DNA from: Brienomyrus brachyistius
Lineage: Eukaryota > Chordata > Actinopteri > Osteoglossiformes > Mormyridae
Length of the DNA stretch: 64,000 nt
Assembly: GCF_023856365.1 (NCBI RefSeq)
Contig: NC_064548.1
Span: forward strand, 5,556,642 to 5,620,641
Direction: 5' to 3'
Part shown: positions 1 through 13,473 of the stretch, piece after piece
Layout: every line of letters begins with the position of its first letter
Position numbering within the stretch: position 1 is the stretch's first letter
Made by a program: the position numbers and the translations under genes
Notes under the pieces: generated by a model
Told to the model about the DNA's origin: nothing
Database searches by the model: none
The model's input: only the letters and a program-made list of their open reading frames with translations

Positions 1-2219
1 CTGGGTTAGTCTACCCCTGCTTAGTGCCCTGTGCTGGGTTAGTCTACCCCTGTTTAGTGCCCTCTGCTGGGATAGTCTACCCCTGCTTAGCTGCTTAGTG
101 CCCTGTACTGGGATAGTCTACCCCTGCTTAGTGCCCTGTGCTGGGTTAGTCTACCCCTGCTTAGCTGCTTAGTGCCCTGTACTGGGTTAGTCTACCCCTG
201 CTTAGTGCCCTCTGTTGGGATAGTCTACCCCTGCTTAGTGCCCTGTGCTGGGATAGTCTACCCATGCTTAGTGCCCTGTCCTGGGATAGTCTACCCCTGC
301 TTAGTGCCCTGTACTGGGTTAGTCTACGCCTGCTTAGTGCCCTTTGCTGGGATAGTCTACCCCTGCTTAGTGCCCTGTGCTGGGTTAGTCTACGCCTGCT
401 TAGTGCCCTTTGCTGGGTTAGTCTACCCCTGCTTAGTGCCCTGTCCTGGGATAGTCTACCCCTGCTTAGTGCCCTGTGCTGGGTTAGTCTACTCCTACTT
501 AGTGCCCTGTGCTGGGATAGTCTACCCCTGCTTAGTGCCCTGTGCTGGGTTACTCTACCCTTACTTAGTGCACTGTGCTGGGTTAGTCTACGCCTGCTTA
601 GTGCCCTGTGCTGGGATAATCTACCCCTGCTTAGTGCCCTGTGCTGGGTTAGTCTATGCCTGCTTAGTGCCCTGTGCTGGGCTAGTATACCCCTGCTTAG
701 TGCCCTCTGCTGGGATAGTCTACCCCTGTTTAGTGCCCTGTGCTGGGATAGTCTACCCCTGATTAGTGGCCTCTGCTGTTAGCCTACCCCCCTGCTTTGT
801 GCCCTGTTCTGGGTTAGTCTACCCCTGCTTAGTGGCCTCTGCTGGGATAGTCTACCCCTGCTTAGTACACTGTGCTGGGTTAGTCTACCCCTATTTAGTG
901 CCCTGTGCTGGGATAGTCTACCCCTGCTTAGTGCCCTGTGCTGGGTTAGTCTACGCCTGCTTAGTGCCCTGTACTGGGTTAATCTACCCCTGCTTAGTGC
1001 CCACTGCTGGGATAGTCTACCCCTGCTTAGTGAACTGTGCTGGGATAGTCTACCCCTGCTTAGTGCCCTGTGCTGGGATAGTCTACCCCTGCTTAGTGCC
1101 CACTGCTGGGATAGTCTACCCCTGCTTAATGCCCTGTGCTGGGATAGTCTACCCCTGTTTAGTGCCCTGTGCTGGGATAGTCTACCCCTGCTTAGTGCCC
1201 TGTGCTGGGTTAGTCTACGCCTGCTTAGTGCCCTGTGCTGGGATAGCTTAACCCTGCTTTGTGCCTTGTGCTGGGATAGTCTAACCCTGCTTAGTGCCCT
1301 CTGCTGGGATAGTCTATCCCTGCTTATTGCCCTGTTCTGGTTAGTCTACCCCTGCTTAGTGCCCTGTGCTGGGATAGTCTACCCCTGATTAGTGGCCTCT
1401 GCTGTTAGCCTACCCCCCTGCTTTGTGCCCTGTGCTGGGATAGTCTACCCCTGCTTAGTGCCCTCTGCTGGGTTAGTCTACCCCCCTGCTTAGTGCCCTG
1501 TGCTGGGATAGTCTACCCCTGCTTAGTGCCCTGTGCTGGGTTAGTCTATCCCCTGCTTAGTGCCCTCTGCTGGGATAGTCTGCCCTTGCTTAGTGCACTG
1601 TGCTGGGTTAGTCTACCCCTACATAGTGCCCTGTGCTGGGTTAGTCTACCCCCCTGCTTAGTGCCCTGTGCTGGGATAGTCTACCCCTGCTTAGTGCCCT
1701 GTGCTGGGTTAGTCTACCCCCCTGCTTAGTACGCTGTGCTGGGATAGTCTACCCCTGCTTAGTGCCCTCTGCTGGGATAGTCTACCCCTGCTTAGTGCCC
1801 TCTGCTGGGTTAGTCTACCCCCCTGCTTAGTGCCCTGTGCTGGGATAGTCTACCCCTGCTTAGTGCCCTGTGCTGGGTTAGTCTATCCGCTGCTTAGTGC
1901 CCTCTGCTGGGATAGTCTGCCCTTGCTTAGTGCCCTCTGCTGAGATAGTCTACCCCTGCTTAATGCCCTCTGCTGGCTTAGTCTACCCCTGCTTAGTGCC
2001 CTCTGCTGAGATAGTCTACCCCTGCTTAGTGCCCTCTGCTGAAATAGTCTACCCCTGCTTAGTGCCCTGTGCTGGGATAGTCTACCCCTGCTTAGTGCCC
2101 TGTGCTGGGTTAGTTTACCCCCCTGCTTAGTGCCCTCTGCTGGGATAGTCTGCCCTTGCTTAGTGCCCTCTGCTGGCTTAGTCTTCCCCTGCTTAGTGCC
2201 CTCTGCTGTTAGTCTACCT
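1..2219. repeat. 33-bp minisatellite, about 66 copies, open at left edge
   Basis: The unit is 33 bp, of the form CTGGGATAGTCTACCCCTGC followed by TTAGTGCCCTGTG. It runs from the first base to about 2219, where it breaks into unique sequence. Copies vary mainly at GGATAG/GGTTAG, at CCCTG/CGCCTG and at GTGCC/GTACAC. Because 33 is a multiple of three, stop-free frames of up to 196 codons with an 11-residue period arise by chance. No splice sites, codon bias or domain support translation, so I treat it as non-coding intronic satellite. Confidence 0.95.
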
Positions 2220-4967
2220 CTTTTATTTGCTATAGCAAGTCATCGTCTTCTTAACCAATGTATTATAATTGTAATTCCTTGCAATTAAAATGACTTGCTT
2301 GTAGACCTGTTTTGAGGAAAGCAGAATTGGATCCTCTTATGGGTTCTTAAATACTAACATTTAAATGCAGCCTTAGCTTAGCCTTATGCATTTTCCAGAG
2401 CTTTGACTACGGTGCTAAAATAGAAGTTGTGAGTGCAGACTGCAGCTGGATTATAACAGGAACCACAAATCCTCATAATTGAGATCATATTATAAAAATT
2501 ACGGTGTTGAAGCTCCAGATTAGAGAATCAGATGAGCGAAGGTTTAGGTGAGAATAAACATAGCCAAGGTGTATCCGCTATACGCAAAGGAAGACTGGGA
2601 GAAGCCCCAGGTCGGCAAAGGCACCTTAGGGGGGGTTAAGATCCAAGGGAAGCCTGCAGTCGGAGCAGCCTGATGTCTGACTAGGGGACATGGGACCACG
2701 GACGTATGCAGGGGGCAGGGACACGAGTACTGATTGGCCCCCGGAGTGCCGCCTAAGCTGTCACTTACTAATTAGAAACATACAATTGGCTGATTATAAG
2801 ATTGGCCCCCGGTATGAATTGTGGTCCTCTTTATGCTCTCCAAGTAAAAAAAATAAAGACATCCTAGAATCGCCCCTGTTTGGACATTACTTCAGGGGTG
2901 TCTGGCAACCAGAGGACCGATGTGAGAAGATGCTGTGAGACCCGTTTGAGTTTCTGGAAACCATAAGAACAGACTTTATAGATATGTAGCATATTTTTAT
3001 GGGGAGGAAAGAACGTCGCAAACTTCCCAGAATAGTCATGAAATGGAGAGGCTCTACTACGTGCGGGGGGGACAAACCAACACTGGTGTTTACCTGCCAT
3101 GTTCTAGTAATTGTGAGTCTATTATATCAAAGAATCACAAATTGTTTTATGGTGTCATTTATACTCTGGGGAGCCGTGGGGAGGCACTGCCCCTCTGTGC
3201 TGTATTTGACTGCGGCTCATTATCAAAGATGGCCATTGTTCCACTTGATATATTGTCCTGGGAGAGGTATGATAGCCCTGGCAGGTCATGTGACTCAATT
3301 CAGCCTATAAATCACTTACGCTGTTTTTATGTTAAATTATCCATGCAAGCATATAACATCTAAAATCCTCATGCATCTCTAATGGCTGTTAACGTGTGTG
3401 TGCCAAAACTGATACTAAATTATAAATGCTGTGTGTCAAGGCGAATAAGTGTCATTACATCATCACATTCACAAAGGGTCTGGACTCCACTTCTTGCAGT
3501 AAAGTTGAAGATGCCACCCTGATAATTGTAGCTCAAGGCATAGCAAACCTTTCTGGAGTAGAGTATTGTTGGTACTTTTTTTTCAATATGACTGCTTTCG
3601 TACTAGGAATAAGCTGAATATCATTGTAAACTGAATCCAGAGTTCACCTGCATTAATATACATACACTGAGAGTTACTCCAGTGTAGCAATAAATATGCA
3701 ACATCTGTTACTTGTAGGTGCTTATGCAAATGTATGTCTGTCTCCGTTATACTCAGCCATAGATGGGGGGGGGGGGGGTCAGAGTATGTGAAATGAAGTG
3801 AATATTTTATATTTAAAGGATGGTTGTTATTGTATCGCTGAGTCCCACTCATCGGCTTCTGTGATCATTTATACATTCACTGTCAATGTTTCATGATGCA
3901 ATTAAGCTTTGAAGACATTATTCTTTAACTAGAAGTTCAGACAAATTGATTTCACCCAACATGTCTGGAGCTGTGTTTAGATCATCCCTCTAATTTATTC
4001 TCATTCTGACAAGGTGAATTTTCAATTTATTGAAAACAATTACATGCCAATGACAAAAGCTGTAATTGTGTTCCTTTCATTTGGAATGAGACGTAACTTT
4101 GTGAAATGTCACAGCTGACGATACAGAAAAACACTGAGTGTTTCTGCTGAAGAGGCAGACAGACACTCAAACTGAGCGATAATCTGACAGTGGGCAGTGT
4201 CCCACCTTGGACATGCTCCTCCTGGGGGCGGGGGGGGGGGGGTGTGGCCACTCCTGGGGGCGCTGCTGGTTTGTTAAGTCACTAAGTCAGACCCCACTCA
4301 AGACGGCAGCCAGAGGTAGGTAATTCAGGTCCGGAGAGAAACTGGAATTTTACTCTCTGGACCTGAACAACCCACCTCCAATGGCATCTTAGGTGGTCGC
4401 CTAATGGGTTCACTGGGACTGATTACAGCCATAATACGAGTCACAGGAAATGACACGCTGCTCCCAGCCACCGTGGTTGTGGAAGCTTCCTGGTCGAGGG
4501 AGCTGATGATGAGAGATAACGCGAAAAGGGCCCCCTGCTGATTTCTCGCCTGTGTTAGACAGCGCAGCGCCTTCTGCAGAGGGGTTGGACAAATCAGCAC
4601 CGGTCTGAGCAAACTCTGCTCCTCTGTATCTCACACTCAATTAGGCCCCTGGACGCCGCTAGCTGTGGGGAGGCTGCAGCTTGGCATCACGCTCCAGCCG
4701 GGCCGAGGTGCTGCTGGTTAGCTAATGATGTTGGGACTCCGTCCTGCCACACGTAGCTCCTCCCGTCCTTGTGGTTCAAACATTGTTTTGTGCTAATTTG
4801 TGGATTTAGTGGGCTAGAATCTCGGCGGTGAAGCTCCCAGATGAGAGAAACCGACATGCTTAACTCCACAAGCCACTGTCCGTGGTGTTTTAATTTAAAC
4901 TATTCTCAACAAGAGAGACCGTAGTTTCAGTCTAAAGGAGAGACCGAGTGGTTTGCACATGCCACAA
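2220..4967. other. Intron sequence between two minisatellites, no gene seen
   Basis: This is AT-rich unique sequence. I see no exon with plausible splice sites, no RNA gene and no transposase. It contains a G homopolymer near 3765-3778 and another near 4226-4242. Short open frames here lack any recognisable protein. Confidence 0.6.
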
Positions 4968-5996
4968 AGCACTGGCAGATCAAATGTATGCTACCACACA
5001 CTGGCAGATCAAACACATGCTACCACACACTGCTAGATCAAATACACGCTACCACACACTGCCAGATCAAACACATGCTACCACACACTGCTAGATCAAA
5101 TACACGCTACCACACACTGCCAGATCAAATACACGCTACCACACACTGCCAGATTAAATACACGTTATCACACACTGGCACATGAAATACACACTACCAC
5201 ACACTGGCACGTCAAACACACGCTACCACACACCGACAAATCAAACACATGCTACCGCACCCTGCCAGATCAAATACAAGCTATCACATACTGGCACATC
5301 AAATACACACTACCACACACTAGAACGTCAAACACATGCTACCGCACATTCAGATCAAACACATGCTACCACATACTGTCAGAACAAACACATGCTACCG
5401 CACACTGCCAGATCACACACACGCTACCGCACACTGTCAGATCAAACACATGCTACCGCATACTGTCAGATCACACACACGCTACCGCACACTGTCAGAT
5501 CAAACACATGCTACCGCATACTGTCAGATCAAACACATGCTACCGCACACTGCCAGATCACACACATGCTTCCATACACTGCCAGATCAAACACATGCTA
5601 CCGCACACTGCCAGATCACACACATGCTACCGCATACTGCCAGATCAAACACATGCTACCGCACACTGCCAGATCACACACATGCTACCGCACACTGCCA
5701 GATCAAACACATGCTACCGCACACTGCCAGATCAAACACATGCTACCACATACTGTCAGATCAAACACATGCTACCGCACACTGCCAGATCACACACATG
5801 CTTCCGCACACTGCCAGATCACACACATGCTTCCATACACTGCCAGATCACACACATGCTACCGCACACTGCCAGATCAAACACATGCTACCGCACACTG
5901 CCAGATCACACACATGCTACCGCACCCTGCCAGATCAAACACATGCTACCACATACTGTCAGATCAAACACATGCTACCACACACCGCCACATTAA
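4968..5996. repeat. 29-bp minisatellite upstream of first visible exon
   Basis: The unit is 29 bp, built on CAGATCAAACACATGCTACC then GCACACTGC, with about 35 copies. Early copies carry ATACACGCTACCACACACTG and diverge most. In the middle, units with GATCAAACACATG often alternate with units with GATCACACACATG, giving a 58-bp dimer. The array stops about 140 bp before the splice acceptor of the exon at 6135. Stop-free frames of up to 280 codons are repeat artefacts. Unlike a CRISPR array, there are no unique spacers. Confidence 0.95.
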
Positions 5997-6134
5997 AACA
6001 GGCCACCAACAGAGCACACAATGAGTGACTGACACCTGCTATACTTCTAGTTTATGATCTTTAAAGACCTTTTAATTAAAGTCATCCGTTAATATTATAT
6101 TCATGACCTTTTGCCCTTCTTTCGATATCCGCAG

Positions 6135-6392
6135 AGCCTGGAGACCGACCTCCCGTGCTGCTCATTGGAAGCACCCGGCACATTGCCGTCACCTACCTTA
6201 ATGGATCCTCGGTACCCAGCCTGAAGTCGCTGAGCACTAATGGCACGCACGCCATGGACATTGACTACAACCAGGAATCGGTTTGCTGGGTCACGTCGAC
6301 TGAGCCTGGCAGACAGTTACGGTGCAGCAGGATGCGGAAGCTGAAGAGCTTCTCCGAGGAGCGGACAGTGCGATTTGGCCAGAATCTGCAGA
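6135..6392 (+). CDS. lrp1b: lrp1b exon (a): first blades of beta-propeller 1
   Basis: The exon is 258 bp, enters in phase 1 after GCAG and leaves in phase 1 before GTAAGC. It encodes PPVLLIGSTRHIAVTYLNGS and continues through MDIDYNQESVCWV to RFGQNLQ. This matches the start of the first YWTD propeller of LRP1/LRP1B, which follows the N-terminal class A and EGF modules. A cysteine pair (SVCWV and LRCSRM) is conserved in the family. Potential N-glycosylation sites are NGS and NGT. The alternative acceptor two bases downstream would put the exon in phase 0, which fits the family's phase-1 module boundaries less well. Confidence 0.95.
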
Positions 6393-8139
6393 GTAAGCGC
6401 ACTGTAGCAAATATTCTCATATTCTCAGGATATATATGTTTACCTCCAATCAAACCATGCATTTATATGGGGGGGCGGGCAAAGACTTTTTCAGTGCGAC
6501 CCAGAAACCTGCCCCTGTGTCTAGCTTGTAGTAAGTACTGAACCAGCCTCTGTATGCCAGCTGTCGTGTTTTATACCAGTTGTGTTTTATATGGTACTGC
6601 CTGCATTTAAAGTTTTTATTTTTTAAGTTTTTATGTTCAGCCTACAGATAAGTACAAGCACAGTGCAGACCTTTGTGTGTGGCCCGGTGTGCAGTAAGGC
6701 GGCTTCCCACTGGGAACCCCCTTCATCTTCACAATATGACGTTTCAAGCTTTCATGTTATGACCGATTATAGTCCGATATTAGCATAAGACATGATTGCA
6801 CCTTGATTGTAATTAATTATGTATTGATGGGTATTTTAAATTGAGATTTGATTTGAAATTGGATGCACACCCAGCCTCTGTACATCATCGATTGGAAGCA
6901 GATCAGTAGTAGCAGCGATTATTCTCAAAGAGAGTTATTTTCCATCATGACAGTTTTACTACTTAAGGTTTCTGACTTCTAGTTCACTTACTAAAAAATA
7001 TTTCGGGATAGTTTCTGTTTCCTTCAGTTTATGAAGATGGGGTAAGTTAGGTAAATGCAATTCCGGGCGTCCTCAGGTAAGCAGACCTGACATCTTGAGA
7101 GCGCGATAACACTCAATCCCAGAAGACTCATCTAGGGACAGAGTCGACAAAGTTATGTATACATTTTATACTGGATGAATATGCAGTGAAATCTTCTAAC
7201 CGACTGTGCTTTGATGTGATAATTTGGATTTTTTTTTCTTCTAGTAAAGGAGATTTGAAATTTCAGGTGTGGATTTCATTTGATTTTCCACTGTGTTAAC
7301 GACCTGAAGAAAACTATTTATTCAAAGCAGCTCAATATACAGGCTTATTATTCATCAAGAGACTGCTAATTAATTTGGAGTACAAGTCAAACTTCCTCTA
7401 CATTGCACTCCTTGGGAACAGGAATTGTTCTCTGCAAGGATTTAGGTTAATGAAAACGATTTAAGTATTCCCCTATACATATTTTTTCAGTGTGTCAGAT
7501 TTCACGTGACTGAAAATCAAGATATATTTATTTATAATGAAGCCAGAGTTGTATTGTAATGTTGATACTGTTGTTACAACCTTATTAAAGAATTTTCCTT
7601 TTATCAGTTGAGTTTCACAGCTTTATCAGGACACGGAGAGAAATATGACCACTGAATCCACGACCGATTCAGTCTGCTTAACAGAACACCGTGTCCAAAG
7701 ACAGCATTTCTACTGGCTGCTGCTTGTTGGAGAAACTGCGTTATGCTCCCTCACCATGGCTGAGGCCCACGCTCACTCTCTCTCCTGTGGTTCAGACATT
7801 GTTTTGCTAAAAGAAAGCAAAATTACACCAAATTGTAATATGCCCTGAAAGCCTTGTCACATTCACTGGGATCACAGGCTGGTCTTTTGTGCCATCTCTG
7901 AGTATGCTATTCAGCCACATGTGAATTGATAATCCCATGTCACTATTCTCTGTTTGTATCATTAATTGCACGATTCATTACAATTAAAATTTCACCACCG
8001 AATCGTTCCAAACCAAAAGAAAATTAATGGTCTTTATCCAGCACTTTCCGACACTGTTCTCTTTGCCCGTATAGTTTTCAATGGTCAGGGAATAGTTATC
8101 AAGGAGTTTATTTTTCAGTTTAACACTTTTCATTTTCAG
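6393..8139 (+). other. Intron a-b (1.75 kb)
   Basis: GT-AG intron of AT-rich unique sequence. I recognise no gene, RNA or clear transposon in it. Confidence 0.8.
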
Positions 8140-8302
8140 ATGTGGAGCAAATGGCCATTGACTGGCTTACTGGGAACCTGTACTTCCTGGACCGGGTCAG
8201 TGACAGGATATTCGTGTGCGATCAAGGCCAAGATACCTGTGTGACCATCATCGATCTCGACCTTCAGAACCCAAAGGGAATCGCACTGGATCCACTGATG
8301 GG
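8140..8302 (+). CDS. lrp1b: lrp1b exon (b): propeller 1 blades
   Basis: The 163-bp exon enters in phase 1 (acceptor CATTTTCAG) and leaves in phase 2 (donor GTAAGT). It encodes [20 protein letters not shown] through [11 protein letters not shown] to [16 protein letters not shown] is the YWTD motif of this blade, and GIALDP is the typical blade-closing strand. The two cysteines correspond to a conserved pair in LRP1/LRP1B propeller 1. The final Gly codon is split with exon c. Confidence 0.96.
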
Positions 8303-9199
8303 GTAAGTCAGGGGGGCGTAATGGTCCTGATCCCTCATCAACCAGTATGCTGTCCCCTTTCTTTTGAAGCTTGATTCATTGTGTGCTCATCACCCAGGAC
8401 GATGATTCGGTGATTCTGTAGCATGTGTGAGGGAAACAAGGACACATTTTACAAACGTTTCCAGCCATTTTGAAATTTTATAGGATGGAGAAAGAAATGA
8501 AGCATAAATCAAATTAACCAATACATGACAATTTTCAAAAATAGTCCAATATCAGCTGATTATTTCTGTTTCCTGACTGTGCATTTAAATCACAAAGATT
8601 TCTGTTCCATGGGAGATTGAGATTGGAGACAGCTTAAAGATTACAGCCTGGGGCCAAGGCTAAAATTCAGACTAATAGAGGATTTGATCAATAATGCAGC
8701 AGCTTAGAGTGCTGCCTGGTTACGTGTGGATGCTTTACTATAGACCTAAGAATAAGGTTCACAAGCCAGATGCTGTGGCTCACATCCTCTATTAGTTGGA
8801 AACTAACTGTGGTGAATATGTTATTTTTAATTAGGCACGTGCAATGCTGTGGACCACAATCTTAGTCAGGCTGTACCCCCACACCCAGAGCGGCCCAGAA
8901 GCGAAGCGGCCCCTATGGGACCATTCCCTGTTTAGTCACCCACTGTATTTCATACTCGTACTGCCTTTAACAGCTTATTTGCAAGCACCCCAAAGCTGTT
9001 TGTACCCTACAGCTGGTTCTCGCACCTTTACTCAAACGTCTAATGTTTATTTATTAATGGCACATTTTAACTTTATTTATTATTTTTTATTATTCGTTTA
9101 TCATTATTTTATGTATTGATGGTGTGTTTAAATTGTATACTTCATGCCACCACCTTCACCAAAACTACTTCCTAGTTTTTATATTTGGCGAATAAACAA

Positions 9200-9251
9200 C
9201 CCGCCAGGACAAGCAGTTGGAAAATAATTGGATGGATGGATGGATGGATGG
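9200..9251 (+). repeat. SINE-like 3' tail with (GGAT)n
   Basis: GGACAAGCAGTTGGAAAATA followed by GGAT repeats resembles the end of the common fish repeat whose fuller copy is at 22262-22802. The body upstream is too degraded for me to delimit. Confidence 0.45.
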
Positions 9252-10584
9252 GCATTTAGAAGTGGATGATTACTTTTTCTCTAGTTAGTCTCTTTGCAAG
9301 AGAGGTTCTGAGAAAACACTGCAATTCATTTTACCCATTATTAGATATTAGTAAGTCAATGCTAGTGGTGCCATGAATCATATTCAATAATATTATGCTC
9401 TTCATTTGCAAGACTGTTGTATTTATTTGTATCTTTAATCTTGCTTTTTAAGGAGCCAAACTAATTCACTGAGGAGAGAGGTCTAATTATGCTAATAATG
9501 CTATTTTCTCCTGGAAGACCTTCACTGGATTTCATTTTCATCCTTAATGTTTTTAGATTTATAAAATTTAAGATTATAGCAGATATACAAGAGCCTATGC
9601 ATCTATTTGGGTGTATAATGCTGCAGGTGTTTTTGGAAGGACAGTAAACAAACAAGGAGTTTGTAAGGATGACTCATAGTGTCGCAGAGATTTAAAATTT
9701 GTTGCGTGTACTTTGCAGATGGCAGATGTGTTTTGAACTTTGCTGAATTGCTGGTACACCCCGAGAAGTCTGCTGCTTCACTAATTTAGTGACTCCCACC
9801 GAAGTATCACACACTTGCTTTTTTTTGTCGCATGAATGGTGCGCAGGTACACAGTGCTTTTACATAATGATATCCCAACACAATATATCCTAACGCATAA
9901 ACACTGTGATTGCCGTGAGCTGGGAACCTTTGTCGAATTCCAGCAGTTTAATGGAGACCTCGTGTTTCACATTAAAGCTCTACTTCCTCCAGCTTGTGTT
10001 TTTTCCCTTCGTTATCAGTAAGCTACGTGACGTTTTTGGCAGTTACCATCTCATAGTTTGGATGACACATTATGACGTCCTTCCGGGCAGAAAGGCATTA
10101 TTAAACAACACAGTACTAAGGCATTCTTATGTCTAATTTTGTATCAGGAATCGTGTTCTTTTTAGAATCATAATGGATGCTTATCTGCTGAACAAAGTGA
10201 GTGATCTCTAGGGGCATGTTGATAAAGCTGCAAAGTCACACTCATCTGATTCCTTTATTTGATTTATTGTGGCTGAAACTATCGATCCCTGTTGTCATGC
10301 AACAGGTAAAAAAAAAAACGTGTATGACTGAAGCCTAGATCCAAAGAGGCTTGTTAAAGGTGTTATAGAGGGTATTTCCTCTGTATTTTAAATTGTTCTC
10401 TGGTGTCGACATAGATGATATGTGAACTCGATTTGGTCTAAAAATGCCCAGAAGCAGTTTTACAGTCCAATTTATAACCTTATTATTTGGCCCTAGAATG
10501 AAACAGGTCGTTTCCTTTTTTGTTTTTTTTTTGTGTGCTCATTAATATGTTGATTGGCTGGTTTACAGTGAGGCATTGAGATGG

Positions 10585-10925
10585 CTTAAAGAGAACCAAC
10601 ACCTCTATAGTGATGCACTGCCTAATGATGATGGTCAATGATGGACCACATATACAATGGTGATCCCGTGGGATTATAATGGAGCTGAAAAATGACCTAG
10701 TAATGTCATAGTTTAACACATTACGCACGTGTTTGTACCGATGCTGGTGCAAACAAACCTACAACACTGCCAGTAGTGTAAAAGTATAGCACATACAATT
10801 ATGTATAGTACATAACATTTGATAATGATAAAAAAACCATGTTACTGGTTTATGTATGTACTTTGCTGTACTTTTTATCGTATTTTTAGAATGTACTCTT
10901 TCTTCTTTGCCACACATAGGTGTAA
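10585..10925. mobile_element. DNA-transposon-like interspersed repeat (family uncertain)
   Basis: Stretches such as GATGGACCACATATACAATG, GGGATTATAATGGAGCTGAA and AAAGTATAGCACATACAATT look like a non-coding DNA transposon sequence that I remember from mammalian genomes. I cannot name the family with certainty or see its terminal repeats. It has no coding capacity. Confidence 0.35.
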
Positions 10926-13473
10926 CATTCCCACTTCAGCCTCAGCCTGTTACCACAGTCATAACTCTGTTTTTAGCATTGTAACAAGAACATTGTAATT
11001 ATTTTGCGTCGAATTCCGCAAATAATTTTACAATGCTAGCTTCCTCAATCAGCAATGGCGGCTTGTAAGTGGGAGGGTGTATTTTAAGTTTGGGGGGGGT
11101 ATAGTTGAGACTGTTACATAACAGTTTTGGATTTTTGAATCAGCCTGTTTTATCACCTTCTTTTATACATGCAAGATTTATATTTGGAAGAAGGAGCAAC
11201 AGAATCTGAGCCTTTCGGTCCATCAGTTCCATATACTGAACTCTCCTTATTGAACTCTGCTGAGGTAAAGTAAGATTTCTGCTCTACGGCACCTGTAAAT
11301 GCTGACCTCTTTCTACTTCTGGATGCCATTTTGTTCCCACTTTCATGGCAACTTTTCATTCACGTGTGATGCCACCGGGCAGCGGCAGATGCCGGGCCAG
11401 CCAGGACATGGGTACCGTGAGCTGGCCTGGCATCGGGCCCCTCTGTGTCATTTCGGCATAATCGGCGATGGCAGATGCTGGTGTGTAGTGACATAAGCAG
11501 CTTCCTGGACTGCCATCTTCTGATGGGGAGCTGTCTCGGCCGGCCAGTTCCACTTCATTTTGGACGGGCGGTGGACCTTGCCTGGGGTGTTACATCGGCC
11601 TTACCTGGCACTGGCTACTTCCGCCTACGCTGTGTGCAGGCTGACGAAGCAAGGGGTGCGGTCTGGGGCGGCGACAGGGGAAACGCAAACGTCACGGCTT
11701 CGCACGCAAGGGAGACATTATTCACAGAAGCCAGTCCGGATTAGCTACGCATTGTTTACCTCCTTGAAGTCTGGGAATCTAAAATGTGAAACGGAATATG
11801 TTTTTCATGACAGTCACATGAAGATCTTTCCACTTCTGCATTTTCGGTGAGAACTTTCTGCAAGTGTCACAGTGCAATTCCTTCCTACCAGATACTTAAT
11901 GCACACACTGGGCACACACTGCAGAGTGACAAGGTGTTAAGAACTACAGTCTCAGCCCTGCCTTAATTAGGATAAACACGTCACACTTCGCACCACGGAA
12001 AGCTGCAGAAAGAGCCGTGTGCATATGTATCTCATCGCAGAACCTTAGCATACTTTGCATGTGATGCAGAGTCAAAGCCCTGCGCTGGCTGCAGCTGATG
12101 GAAGATTTTCTTTATTAGTAAAGAAACAGGTCATGTCATACTTCTCCTGTCTGGATTAAAAGAGCTATTTTCACCTTGTTGTCAGTTATGAGTACAAGCC
12201 GTTCACCCTGGTATAGATGGATTATCAGAATATGTACAGCATATACATGCAAACCACGCACAGGTTCTCTTTCATGTGAGTCATCATTGATGTTGAACAC
12301 TCCCTTCTACAAATCAAGTCGTTGCCTCTGTACCTGTCAAAGCAGAATGTTACACGTTTGTCTTTAACATCATGCATTTCTCACCTGGCTTCACAGGAAC
12401 GCTTGGCTTCCTTTGCAGGTCCTGGCCTCGGATCTGCTGCCGGCAGTCTGACATGGCCTCTTTTCTCTCTAGCCATTTATTTATTTTTTCCCTTGCTGGA
12501 GTCAAAGAGCCAGGAAGTATTTTCCTTAAATGAGGTCCTGGGTGTATTTATTAAAAACTAATCATGGATTTAATTTGATTTCAGGCAGCTGCGTGGTGGG
12601 TCTTCCGTTAAACGAGTCTTCCTTTTCATGATATGCGGGGTGGGGGGGCACCACTTTAGACTCCCCCACTGCAGCTCTTCCATGATGCTCATGCATTTGT
12701 GTTCTGCTCCCTAGCCTGCAGCCATGTTGCGATTCTCAGTTAGATTTTTCAATTGCTTGCACATGTTCCGGCTCTATAAAAAAAGAGGTGTTTTACGTTA
12801 TAAAGACAATTTAAAGACCGACTGTTCAATTTAACAGGCAAATGCAATGGTTTCTACTAAGAGCCAAACCTTATTCTATATAATATTGGGAAAACAAATT
12901 TTAACTGTATTTGTCTTCAAAATAGTCAGACTTTGTTCATGGGATATTTATTTCTGAGTATTTTAATTGTAATTTAAAGGAAAATTATAATTTGTTCCCC
13001 GCCCAAATTCCTTCCCCCTGTGATGAATCACTCAGCTGTTTGACCAATGATGCAATCCCAGTGATCCAGTTTCAAGGTACCCCGTAAGTTTCAAGTGCCC
13101 CCTTACCGTGGCAGAAAGAGTTCATATCAATAAACTACGTTTGTAAATGTTTTTGCCTTTAAAGTCTATTTTTATTAGTCATGAAAATCGTCTGTTTTGC
13201 TTGAGAGTATAACCGACATGTATTATTAGATTATTAATGCATATAGCTTGTCATGGACTTACGACCTATGCGACTTGTGACTGATCGACTTGGTGACCAT
13301 TCCGAGACCGCAGATTTGTGGTCGCGACTGCGGCACAAGTGGCAGCGAGAGTGTTGTCTCACGTGAGTGTATGACAGTTTCTGTCCCAACTGCCAGCAGC
13401 AATGAACTAAGAAAATGGTGATTAAAAGGTTTAAAAAATTTTGCATGATATGATGTTATTATGCTGTACATAT

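Noticed and set aside
172..1251. Open frames of 160-196 codons with an 11-residue repeat
   Set aside because: They are a by-product of the 33-bp tandem repeat. They are open in more than one frame, have no splice or start context and match no protein family.
2690..3363. Overlapping short open frames on both strands
   Set aside because: No domain, no splice sites in phase and no family resemblance; treated as chance frames in an intron.
4968..5996. CRISPR-like appearance of the 29-bp repeats
   Set aside because: The repeats are contiguous without spacers, and the window is a vertebrate gene.
5182..6028. Open frames of up to 280 codons in three plus frames
   Set aside because: They arise from the 29-bp array. 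Being open in all frames and with no unique sequence, there is no evidence of coding.
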